Shown in pieces: positions 1 to 6,985 of a stretch of 10,194 nucleotides of DNA. Each line of letters begins with the position of its first letter. Position 1 is the first letter of the stretch. The translations under genes were made by a program, and so were the position numbers. The notes beneath the pieces are model-generated. The model was not told the origin of the DNA, did not search any database, and was given only the letters and a program-made list of their open reading frames with translations. The stretch is from Bacteroidales bacterium (GTDB lineage Bacteria > Bacteroidota > Bacteroidia > Bacteroidales > UBA932), in contig JAFWPT010000364.1 in NCBI GenBank assembly GCA_017509375.1, positions 1 to 10,194 on the forward strand, written 5' to 3'.

Positions 1-2
1 AG

Positions 3-872
3 CTCCTCATCGGCTCGCTGGAGAACATGAACGTCAGCAGCAAGAGCAAGAACCGCCACAACTTCTCGGACATTGTCGTCAAGATAGTTGAATTGAACGA
101 TTCCAACCGCACCACCAAGGTGAGCATCATAGGAGACTCCATCTCCACTTTCAAGGGCTGGTGCGACACCACCAAGGGCGGAGCCTACTATCCCAAGAGC
201 GACGGCGACGTTTCCTCCGTTTCCGACACCTGGTGGTACCGGCTCATCTACAACAAGATGAGCACCGGCATATTCGAGAAGAACATCTCCGCCGGCAACA
301 CCACCGTCGTGCAGAACACTACCGGCGATTCAAGCGCATACTGGTACGGCTGGGATTTCGGCACACGGCTCCAGCAGCTCGGCATAGGCAATCCCGATGT
401 GGTCCTGATCCACGGAGGAACCAACGACTACGGCCACACCAGCTGGTATGCCACATCGGAGGAATTGATAGATGGGGTTGCCATGTCTGTATCATCATTC
501 CCGTCAAGCTCCAGGGGAGCCCTTGACGCCATCTTCGACGCAGCCGACGACGCCACGACGGTCTCGGATGCGGACGCACTCGACGGAACTAATTTCTGCT
601 CTGCATATACCCGCCTGATCAGGATGATCCAGACAAGGCATCCTTCAGCCAAGATAGTCTGCGTCATAGGCGATTACCTTAGGGGCGGACAGGGCGATGC
701 CATCAAGCTCATAGCCGCTCACTTCGGAGACGACAAGGTGCGCGTCGCCGACCTACTGGGAGACGGCGTTTCCATTCCCAAATACAGCAACCCCCATCCC
801 AATGCCGCCGGAATGGCAAATATGGCGGATTACATTTACTCGAAAGTGGGCTCCTGGATTGACAAGGAATAA
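3..872 (+). CDS. SGNH/GDSL-family hydrolase, 5' end cut by window edge
   Basis: The reading frame is open from position 3 to the TAA at 870-872, so the gene probably starts before the window; the first in-frame ATG is at 27, and residues are numbered from it. Family motifs are visible: block I G36-D37-S38 (nucleophile Ser38), a possible block II Gly in NISAGNT (86-92), block III GGTND (130-134, Asn133 for the oxyanion hole), and block V His257 in NPHPNAAG. SGNH enzymes are serine esterases or lipases; many in Bacteroidota remove acetyl groups from polysaccharides. Oddly, the position three residues before His257, usually the catalytic Asp of the DxxH motif, is Ser254. The roughly 30 residues before the GDS motif, rich in Lys, Ser and Asn, look like the end of another domain. 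The beta-helix gene follows 5 nt later, suggesting an operon. The fold is fairly sure; the substrate is unknown, and a pectin-type acetyl esterase is only an inference from neighbours. Confidence 0.8.
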   Translation, partial: LLIGSLENMNVSSKSKNRHNFSDIVVKIVELNDSNRTTKVSIIGDSISTFKGWCDTTKGGAYYPKSDGDVSSVSDTWWYRLIYNKMSTGIFEKNISAGNTTVVQNTTGDSSAYWYGWDFGTRLQQLGIGNPDVVLIHGGTNDYGHTSWYATSEELIDGVAMSVSSFPSSSRGALDAIFDAADDATTVSDADALDGTNFCSAYTRLIRMIQTRHPSAKIVCVIGDYLRGGQGDAIKLIAAHFGDDKVRVADLLGDGVSIPKYSNPHPNAAGMANMADYIYSKVGSWIDKE

Positions 873-877
873 GCGAT

Positions 878-2409
878 ATGAATAGATTTCCTGCTTTCTT
901 CGGTATCGTGCTTGCTGCAGTGTCCTGCAGCGGGACTATATTACTTATGAGCAATTCGGCGCCCTTGGTGACGGCCGTCACGACGATATGCCGGCCATCG
1001 TTGCCGCCCACGATGCGGCAAACGAAAAAGGCCTCCCCGTTAAGGCCAGGGACGGTGCCACGTATTATATCGGCAGCGGCCTGCTGACGGCCCATATCCG
1101 CACCGATACCGACTGGGGCACGGCCCGCTTCATCATCGACGACTCGGCGATACAGACGGACCCCGTCACCCTCGACAACGTCGATTGCCCGGTATTCAAG
1201 GTGGAGTCCTGCCTGGAGCCTTATGAAATAGAAGGCCTCGGCGCCGGACTCCGCAAAGGGCAGCCGTCCCTCGGCGTTGATCTTCCCTGCCGCAGCCTCG
1301 TAAAGCTGGAGAACGAAAATCATCGCGTGTACATCCGCAAGGGCGAAAACCAGAACAACGGCGTTCCCCAGCAGGAAATGCTCGTGGCGGGTGCCGACGG
1401 CAGCATTGAGGATGCCTCCGCCATCATTTGGGATTACGACTGCATAACCAGGGCAACGGCCTGGCCGATAGACACTGTACGCTTGACCATCCGCGGGGGA
1501 GTGTTCACCACCATCGCCAACCAGGCTCCAGCGGAATACAACTATTTCGTCCGCGGCATTGACGTGCGCCGTTCCAATGTGCTCGTTGAGGGCCTGACCC
1601 ATTATGTGACGGGCGAACTTGAGGAGCACGGGGCTCCGTATTACGCCTTCCTGTGGGTGAGGCAGGCTGCCGATGTAACCATTAAGGACTGCCTCCTCAC
1701 ACCCCACCGGATCTATTGGACCATAGGCTCGGCGGGCATCCCTGCGCGTATGGGCTCATACGACCTGGGTGCCAATTCCAGCGTCAACGTGCGCTGGGAG
1801 AACTGCACCCAGACAATCGACATCGACGACCCGTCGTACTGGGGCCTCTTCACCTCCAACCACTGCAAGAACCTTACTATGGAGCGCTGCAGCATCTCCC
1901 GTTTCGACGCCCACATGGGAGTGGAAAACGTCACCCTCAAGGATTGCAAGTTCGGACACATGGGGATGCGCTGCGTGGGCTTCGGGCGGCTTTATATGGA
2001 AAACTGTGAGGTCCACTACCGGAATTTCATCCTCCTGAGGGACGATTACGGTTCTTCCTGGGACGGAGACGTTATACTGAAGGACTGTGTCCACAAGCCT
2101 TACTCCGGCAATCCCATAGTCCTGATTGACGGAGCCAACAACGGAGACCACGACTTCGGATACCTCTGCTGCCTGCCCCGCTCGCTGGAATTCCACAATC
2201 TGCTGATAGACGACATCTGCTGCGAAGCGGTTGACCCGGTTTACATATTCGGCAGTTTCTCCAGGGATGCACATGCCAAAGGCCTGCAGCCTTATCCTGC
2301 GGAAGGGACCATTCTCATGGATGACGTCCGCACTAGCAGCGGCAAAAAAACAGGCCTGAGCACCAACCCGGACCTGTTTTCCGGCTACACCGTGGTGACA
2401 GCCAGGTAA
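878..2409 (+). CDS. Right-handed beta-helix (pectate-lyase-like) lipoprotein, frameshifted in this sequence
   Basis: The gene reads in two frames. From ATG 878 the first frame encodes a short lipoprotein signal peptide: basic start, hydrophobic core and lipobox AVSC with Cys17 (codon 926-928). It then runs into nonsense and stops at 1087. From about 934 the other frame gives YITYEQFGALGDG followed by HDDMPAI, the typical N-terminal strand of the Pectate_lyase_3 / GH28-related beta-helix fold, and stays open to TAA 2407-2409. Adding one G to the GGG at 932-934 joins them as CSGDYITYEQFGALGDG and gives a 510-residue protein. Later coils carry a repeated pattern close to V-x-h-[KE]-[DN]-C, with Cys at corrected positions 272, 310, 338, 357, 377 and 404, about one per one or two coils. 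Such proteins bind or cleave polysaccharides; this one would be membrane-anchored in the envelope. ATG 988 would drop the first beta-strand and the export signal, so it is not the natural start. Substrate unknown. Confidence 0.8.
926..937 (+). other. Putative -1 frameshift site (one-base deletion) in the beta-helix lipoprotein gene
   Basis: The lipobox Cys codon TGC (926-928) and AGC (929-931) belong to the frame of ATG 878, whereas GAC (934-936) and TAT (937-939) belong to the frame of the beta-helix domain. The two frames differ by one missing base. GGG at 932-934 with one more G would restore an uninterrupted protein with a sensible junction (C-S-G-D-Y). No slippery heptamer or long homopolymer is present, so I see no support for programmed frameshifting or phase variation. 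A real mutation or a sequencing/assembly error fits better. Confidence 0.7.
2344..2380 (-). terminator. Candidate intrinsic terminator for the GH28-VOC unit
   Basis: On the - strand, 37 nt beyond the VOC stop codon, AAAACAGG (2380-2373) can pair with CCTGTTTT (2354-2347) in a perfect 8-bp stem around an 18-nt loop. The stem is followed by further T residues, giving an unbroken run of seven T (2350-2344). The element lies inside the last codons of the convergent beta-helix gene. On the + strand it precedes that gene's stop codon and has only four T, so it would not be a sensible terminator there. The long loop and A/T-rich half of the stem make it moderate in strength. Confidence 0.4.
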
Positions 2410-2416
2410 TCGATTG

Positions 2417-2899
2417 TTACTTAAGGAGTACGCTCTGTTCCCGTTTTACGAACTGGATGGCTATGCCGAAGGGATCCTTCATCATAGCCCCGTCGAAGCC
2501 GGGAGCCTTTTCATGCACTACCAGGGTGGCGCCCGCCTTGGTGAGACGTTCTATATCGGCATCTACATCCTTGGAAGTGAAGCCGAAGTGCAGGGTGAGC
2601 GGGTCCATTGCAGCATAATCGGGAGCAACGGGCTGGGTCTGGGCACGATAGACCTCCAGGGCCATGCGTCCGCTGGCGTCCACTATGAAGATGGTATGGG
2701 CTGCGTCGTCTTTCTTCTTGGTCACAGTAAAGCCGAGGTTTTCGCACCACCAGGCGGCGGTGGCATCAGGATCGGCAACATCCAGTGCAAAGTGCTCGAT
2801 TACGAAGCCATCAGGATTTACAAGCTCGTTTTGGGGCGCGGGAGCGCATCCTGCCAAAGCAATGAGAGCAGCGGCTGCCGCAGTAGATAACTTTTTCAT
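2417..2899 (-). CDS. VOC-superfamily (glyoxalase-fold) lipoprotein
   Basis: The 160-residue product begins with a clear lipoprotein signal peptide: MKKL, an Ala/Leu-rich core, and lipobox ALAG before Cys18. The mature part is a single VOC domain with two beta-alpha-beta-beta-beta halves. The four positions that carry metal ligands in glyoxalase I and extradiol dioxygenases appear to be His36 (IEHFALDV), Glu82 (ALEVYR), His104 (LTLHFGF) and Gln149 (DPFGIAIQFV), so metal binding is plausible. The C-terminal DPFGIAIQF matches the usual VOC ending. One domain of this size normally works as a dimer. An in-frame ATG at 2920 overlaps the GH28 stop as ATGA; I prefer 2899 because it gives a standard signal peptide, but 2920 (167 residues) would also export and would couple translation to GH28. 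The neighbourhood suggests a role near polysaccharide breakdown; the actual substrate cannot be read from sequence. Most VOC proteins are cytosolic, so the lipid anchor is unusual. Confidence 0.85.
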   Translation of the reverse strand: MKKLSTAAAAALIALAGCAPAPQNELVNPDGFVIEHFALDVADPDATAAWWCENLGFTVTKKKDDAAHTIFIVDASGRMALEVYRAQTQPVAPDYAAMDPLTLHFGFTSKDVDADIERLTKAGATLVVHEKAPGFDGAMMKDPFGIAIQFVKREQSVLLK

Positions 2900-2916
2900 A
2901 ATATATTGTTTTATAA

Positions 2917-4266
2917 TCATTTATTATAGACGTCCCGGCAATCGTCGGTAACTATCAGAGGACGTGCGTCCGGCTGGCGGAAGTGGAAGCGGACGTTGGA
3001 CAGAAATACGTTGTTGGCGTGCCTGATGTAGAGGCCGGAAGCAGGAAGGCTGTGGCCGAGCTTGCGGTTCTCGGGATAAGTGTCCTCCGCCTCAGGAACC
3101 TCAGCCGCCGCCATTTCTGCGGTGCCGCCGCCCGGCGAAGTGATGTCTATATCAGACAGGTAAATGTCTTCCGCATACAGTCCGGGCACTCCGGTGATGG
3201 AACTGCTCATCATGCTCTCGCATACGGCCGTGACCCCGTTTATAGTGACGCCACGCAGCCGGCTGTTTTCGCATGAGCTTCCGCGGCGGCCCATGCGTAT
3301 GAAAATGGGCGTCTGCACGTCCCTCATTGAGATGTTGCTGATATTCACGTTCTCGCATATTCCGCCGTCAACCACTTCTACGGCTATACCTGAGATGACG
3401 GTAATTGGTGCGGTCACGCCTTCAATCTTTGCCGACCAGTTCCTGAAATTGCTTTCGCTGGCGGCGCGTATGGTGATATTGCTGATGGTAATATTTCTGT
3501 AGCCGGTGCAGGAGCCGGTGCCGAGCTTGACGGCGTTGCAGTTGGAGGCGGCCACGCAATTGCTGACGGCTACATTCTCGCACAAATTCTTTCCTGCCCC
3601 CTTCAGGCAGATGGCGTCGTCCTCGCAGTCGAAGATGCAGTTGGTTACTACCACATCCCTGGACTCTATGTCTATGCCGTCATTGTTGTAATTGCAGTGG
3701 GAACGTACCTTTACCCCGCTCACCCTTACTCCTTCGCAATCCGTATAGTACTGAACCCAATGGGCCGCATTCTCAAGGCGTATATCTTTGACAACCACGT
3801 TTTTACAATCGCGGAACAGGATTATCATGGGGCGGCCGGCGGGATCCGCCTTGCCGGTGTTGAACGCCGGGTCCCCGCCCTGGCCGTCTATGGTGCCAGG
3901 GCCGCTTATGGCTATGTCGCTCTGGGAGTTGGCATAAATCAGGGCGGAAAAGCGAGACCTCTTTCCGTCGGTGACCAGATGGGAGGATTCGTAGGCAGTG
4001 GTATCTGCAATACCAAGCAGCTTCGCCCCCATTTCCAGATGGAGCTCCACTCCGGACTTGAGCTCTATGGGGCCCGTCAGAAACACGCCGGCCGGCACGC
4101 TTACCGTCCCTCCGCCTGCTCGGTTCAGCTTGTCTATAACTTTCTGAATTACTGGAGCGTTGTCCTTTCCGGGCCTCGCTCCCGCCTTGGTTATGTCGAT
4201 GTTGCGGCTGCCTGCAAATGCCGGTACGGCAAGCAGGATACAGGCTAATGTAAGCAGTTTTTTCAT
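2917..4266 (-). CDS. Secreted glycoside hydrolase family 28-like protein (polygalacturonase-like)
   Basis: This 449-residue protein starts with a signal peptidase I signal (MKKLLTLACILLAVPAFA, cleavage likely after Ala18) and is then a right-handed beta-helix of GH28 type. The N-terminal ITKAGARPGKDNAPVIQKVID and GGGTVSVPAGVFLTGPIEL segments are characteristic. Two catalytic motifs are kept: NNDGID with Asp196, and EDDAICLK with Asp216 and Asp217, matching the three acidic residues of polygalacturonases. The usual GHG histidine motif is replaced by NCNAVKLGT (around Asn244), and the RxK substrate-binding motif is not recognisable, so the specificity may differ from plain polygalacturonase. 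GH28 enzymes cleave alpha-galacturonide or rhamnogalacturonan linkages by inversion; here the site would be the periplasm. It is the first gene of a - strand pair, its TGA meeting or lying 17 nt before the VOC start. The start is set by the signal peptide. Confidence 0.88.
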   Translation of the reverse strand: MKKLLTLACILLAVPAFAGSRNIDITKAGARPGKDNAPVIQKVIDKLNRAGGGTVSVPAGVFLTGPIELKSGVELHLEMGAKLLGIADTTAYESSHLVTDGKRSRFSALIYANSQSDIAISGPGTIDGQGGDPAFNTGKADPAGRPMIILFRDCKNVVVKDIRLENAAHWVQYYTDCEGVRVSGVKVRSHCNYNNDGIDIESRDVVVTNCIFDCEDDAICLKGAGKNLCENVAVSNCVAASNCNAVKLGTGSCTGYRNITISNITIRAASESNFRNWSAKIEGVTAPITVISGIAVEVVDGGICENVNISNISMRDVQTPIFIRMGRRGSSCENSRLRGVTINGVTAVCESMMSSSITGVPGLYAEDIYLSDIDITSPGGGTAEMAAAEVPEAEDTYPENRKLGHSLPASGLYIRHANNVFLSNVRFHFRQPDARPLIVTDDCRDVYNK

Positions 4267-4272
4267 ATGAGG

Positions 4273-4303
4273 TAAAGATATGAATTATTTACCGATTCAC
4301 AAA
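4273..4303 (-). promoter_or_regulatory. Candidate Bacteroidota-type promoter of the GH28 gene
   Basis: On the - strand a -33 box TTTG (4303-4300) is followed after 19 nt by TATCTTTA (4280-4273), a 7/8 match to the Bacteroidota -7 consensus TAnnTTTG. The start codon at 4266-4264 is only 6 nt beyond the -7 box, so the transcript would begin at or just before the ATG. Spacing supports the call; the last-base mismatch and the very short leader weaken it. Confidence 0.5.
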
Positions 4304-4317
4304 GACTCCGCGAGTCT
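4303..4317. repeat. 15-nt inverted repeat between divergent promoters (possible operator)
   Basis: AGACTC (4303-4308) and GAGTCT (4312-4317) form a perfect 6-bp inverted repeat around CGC. It lies between the two outward-facing -33 boxes, touching the GH28 one at 4303 and ending 5 nt before the mutS one. It could be a binding site for a dimeric regulator. Read on the + strand it is followed by GG and six T, so it also resembles a short intrinsic terminator, which would stop stray transcription entering mutS from the left. No regulator gene is in the window to decide. Confidence 0.4.
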
Positions 4318-4322
4318 GGTTT

Positions 4323-4353
4323 TTTGCCGTTTCGCTAAAAAACCGTAACTTTG
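4323..4353 (+). promoter_or_regulatory. Bacteroidota-type promoter of the mutS operon
   Basis: TTTG (4323-4326), a 19-nt spacer and TAACTTTG (4346-4353) match the primary sigma factor consensus of Bacteroidota (TTTG then TAnnTTTG) without mismatch. Transcription would start near 4358-4361, leaving a leader of about 12 nt before ATG 4372. This excludes the in-frame TTG at 4351, which lies inside the -7 box, as translation start. Confidence 0.7.
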
Positions 4354-4371
4354 AAATCTTACATTAACAAA

Positions 4372-6981
4372 ATGGCGAAAAGTTCGGAAGATACCCCGCT
4401 GCTGAAGCAGTATTTCTCCATAAAAGCACAGAACCCCGAGGCGCTTTTGCTTTACCGGGTAGGCGATTTCTATGAGTGTTATTCCGACGATGCAGTGACT
4501 CTCAGCAAGGTGCTCGGGATGGTGCTTACGCGCCGTTCCAACGGCGACAAGGGCGATACGGAGATGGCGGGTTTCCCTCATCATGCTATAGATACCTACC
4601 TTCCCAAGCTTGTGCGGGCGGGTTATAAAGTGGCCATCTGCGACCAGCTGGAGGATCCCAAGCTGGTGAAAACCAAGCTGGTCAAACGGGGCGTGACGGA
4701 AATTCTCACCCCCGGGGTGGCCTTCGGGGAGACAATGCTAGAGGGCAAGGAGCACAACTGGCTCGCCGGTCTGCTCTTCGACGGTCCCGAGTGCGGAGCC
4801 GCCTTCCTGGATGTCTCGACCGGCACTTTCAAGGTTGCCCAGGGCAGCACGGAATACATTTCCACGCTGCTCTACAGTTTCCGTCCCAAGGAGCTGGTGG
4901 TGCAGCGCGACGTGTTCCGCAGCGTGCGCGAGAAGTATCCCGATTTCTTTGTTTCCGCTATAGATGAGTGGGCTTTCGTGCAGGAGGCGGCCACCGAGAA
5001 ACTCTGCCGCCAGCTAAACGTGAGCTCGCTGAAGGGCTTTGCGATAGACCGCTATCCGCTGGCGGTATGCAGCGCGGGCGCCCTGGTGTTCTACCTTGAG
5101 CAGACCCATCACGAAGGCCTCCGCAACATCTGCAGCGTAGGCCGCATAGACGAGGGCAGCTTCGTATGGATGGACCGTTTCACCATTCGCAACCTGGAGA
5201 TATTCCAGAGCAACGCAGGGCGCGAGGGCGTGTCGCTGGTCGATGTGCTGGACCGCTGCAGCTCGCCTATGGGCTCCCGTCTGTTGAGGGAGTGGCTGTC
5301 GATGCCGGTGCTGGACATCCCCGAGCTTAACGGCCGCTACGATGTGGTGCAGTTCTTCTGCGACAACGAAGAGGCCATGGAAGATGTCAGGAGCCGTATT
5401 TCCGAAATCGGAGACCTGGACCGCATCACCGCCCGCGCCGCTACCGGAAAAATCAATCCCAGGGAGATGATGCAGCTGGCCCGTTCGCTTGCCCAGATGA
5501 CTCCGCTCCGGGAGCTGTGCAGCGGCACCGGCATCGCCGCCATCGACAAGCTTGCCAAGGGTATCAAAGATACCGACCCCCTGCTGGCGCGCATCCGCGC
5601 AACAATGGCAGAGAACCCCGCGGCCCAGCTGGGAAAGGGCGATGTGATTGCAGCCGGCGTGTCGGCGCAGCTGGACGAGCTCCGCAGCATCTCCAGGGGC
5701 GGCAAGGATTATCTGCTGCAGATGCAGAACCGGGAAGCCGAACGCACCGGCATAAGTTCGCTCAAAATAGGCTACAACAACGTTTTCGGCTATTATATCG
5801 AAGTGCGCAACACCTACCGGGACCAGGTGCCGCCGGACTGGATACGCAAGCAGACGCTGGTGTCCGGCGAGCGCTATGTGACCGAAGAGCTGAAGGAGTA
5901 CGAAAGCAAGATATTGGATGCCGAAGGATCCATCTACGAGCTGGAGGCGGGACTGTACGGAGCCCTGGTGGCCGATGTGCAGAAACGCATCAAGGACATT
6001 CAGTCTAACTGTCTTGCGCTTGCAAGGCTGGACGTGCTGGGCAGTTTCGCGCGCCAGGCCCTGGACCGCGGCTACTGCCGTCCCGTGATGGACAAGTCGC
6101 TGTCTTTCGACATCAAAGCCGGCCGTCACCCCGTGATAGAGACCATGATGGGCCCCGGCGGGCAATATGTGCCCAACGATATCAGCATGGACAGCCGCAA
6201 AGAGCAGATTATGGTACTCACCGGCCCCAATATGGCGGGCAAATCAGCCCTCCTGCGCCAGACCGCGCTCATAGTGCTTATGGCCCAGTGCGGTTCCTTC
6301 GTGCCGGCAAAAGAGGCCAGAATAGGCCTGTTCGACAAAATATTCACCCGGGTGGGAGCCACGGACAACATTTCCCGAGGGGAATCGACCTTTATGGTGG
6401 AAATGCTTGAGACTTCGATGATTATGCACAACCTGTCCGAGCGTTCCCTGGTGCTGATGGACGAAATCGGCCGCGGCACCTCCACCTACGACGGCATGTC
6501 CATAGCCCGTGCCCTGGTGGAGTACACCCATGAGCACGGACACGGTGCCAAGACCCTCTTCGCCACTCATTACCACGAGTTGAACGACCTTGAAAACCGC
6601 TTCCCGAGGGTGCACAACTGGCATATCGCCGTAAAGGAAGAGGGGCACGACGTCATCTTCCTCCGCAAGCTGGAACGAGGCGGCGTGGCTCACAGCTTCG
6701 GCATCCACGTGGCCAGGATGGCAGGTATGCCGCAGGAGGTGATCAGCTGTGCCGAACGTACCCTGCGGGAGCTGGAGATGCGGGAAAAGCATGCCGACGC
6801 CCTCTCCAAAGACAGCGCGGAAGACGGCAGCGTGCAGCTTTCCTTCTTCCAGCTGGACGACCCGGTGCTGAGTTCCGTGCGGGAGCAGCTTGTAGGCGCC
6901 GACCTGAACAGTATGACTCCGCTCCAGGCCTTCGACCTGCTGCGCAAGCTGAAAGAAGAAGTGGGAGCCGACAACGGATAA
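4372..6981 (+). CDS. mutS: DNA mismatch repair ATPase MutS
   Basis: The 869-residue protein is full length for MutS (E. coli 853). It recognises base mismatches and small loops as a clamp-like dimer and, with MutL, starts strand-specific repair in the cytoplasm. The N-terminal mismatch-binding domain carries the diagnostic Phe33-x-Glu35 in GDFYECY. Connector, lever and clamp regions follow, and the C-terminal ATPase has Walker A GPNMAGKS (618-625, Lys624), Walker B LVLMDE (Asp697, Glu698) followed by IGRGTSTYDG, and the FATHYHEL switch segment (730-737). Ala622 in place of Gly in the Walker A loop is, to my knowledge, common in Bacteroidota MutS. I chose ATG 4372 over TTG 4351 because the resulting MAKSSEDTPLLKQYF is a normal MutS N-terminus and the TTG lies in the promoter. 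It is the first gene of a five-gene + strand run; the phosphatase gene starts 4 nt after its stop. Confidence 0.97.
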   Translation: MAKSSEDTPLLKQYFSIKAQNPEALLLYRVGDFYECYSDDAVTLSKVLGMVLTRRSNGDKGDTEMAGFPHHAIDTYLPKLVRAGYKVAICDQLEDPKLVKTKLVKRGVTEILTPGVAFGETMLEGKEHNWLAGLLFDGPECGAAFLDVSTGTFKVAQGSTEYISTLLYSFRPKELVVQRDVFRSVREKYPDFFVSAIDEWAFVQEAATEKLCRQLNVSSLKGFAIDRYPLAVCSAGALVFYLEQTHHEGLRNICSVGRIDEGSFVWMDRFTIRNLEIFQSNAGREGVSLVDVLDRCSSPMGSRLLREWLSMPVLDIPELNGRYDVVQFFCDNEEAMEDVRSRISEIGDLDRITARAATGKINPREMMQLARSLAQMTPLRELCSGTGIAAIDKLAKGIKDTDPLLARIRATMAENPAAQLGKGDVIAAGVSAQLDELRSISRGGKDYLLQMQNREAERTGISSLKIGYNNVFGYYIEVRNTYRDQVPPDWIRKQTLVSGERYVTEELKEYESKILDAEGSIYELEAGLYGALVADVQKRIKDIQSNCLALARLDVLGSFARQALDRGYCRPVMDKSLSFDIKAGRHPVIETMMGPGGQYVPNDISMDSRKEQIMVLTGPNMAGKSALLRQTALIVLMAQCGSFVPAKEARIGLFDKIFTRVGATDNISRGESTFMVEMLETSMIMHNLSERSLVLMDEIGRGTSTYDGMSIARALVEYTHEHGHGAKTLFATHYHELNDLENRFPRVHNWHIAVKEEGHDVIFLRKLERGGVAHSFGIHVARMAGMPQEVISCAERTLRELEMREKHADALSKDSAEDGSVQLSFFQLDDPVLSSVREQLVGADLNSMTPLQAFDLLRKLKEEVGADNG

Positions 6982-6985
6982 GATT

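Noticed and set aside
618..625. Placeholder for a possible Walker A defect in MutS (protein residues 618-625, bases 6223-6246)
   Set aside because: Ala instead of Gly in GPNMAGKS leaves the Lys and Ser intact and is, to my knowledge, usual in Bacteroidota MutS, so it is not a defect.
926..940. Programmed frameshifting or phase variation at the beta-helix gene
   Set aside because: There is no slippery heptamer, no downstream stimulator that I can see and no long repeat tract; only GGG is present.
709..1707. 332-codon open frame on the - strand
   Set aside because: It overlaps the SGNH and beta-helix genes and shows no recognisable domain; long antisense frames are expected in GC-rich coding DNA.
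988..2409. ATG 988 as the natural start of the beta-helix protein
   Set aside because: It falls inside the conserved DDMPAI strand; the frame upstream encodes the conserved YEQFGALGDG segment, and an export signal lies just before it in the other frame.
2414..2890. 158-codon open frame on the + strand opposite the VOC gene
   Set aside because: The - strand frame has a lipoprotein signal and VOC motifs; the + strand frame has no recognisable feature.
1..4266. Phage tail-spike origin of the beta-helix and SGNH genes
   Set aside because: These folds occur in tail spikes, but the lipoprotein and secretion signals and the absence of phage structural genes favour a carbohydrate-processing role.
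4351..4371. TTG 4351 as the mutS start
   Set aside because: It overlaps the TAACTTTG promoter box and adds seven residues atypical of MutS; ATG 4372 gives the normal N-terminus.
5014..6165. 383-codon open frame on the - strand inside mutS
   Set aside because: It is antisense to a certain mutS, and its His/Gln/Val/Ala-rich composition is typical of a shadow frame.
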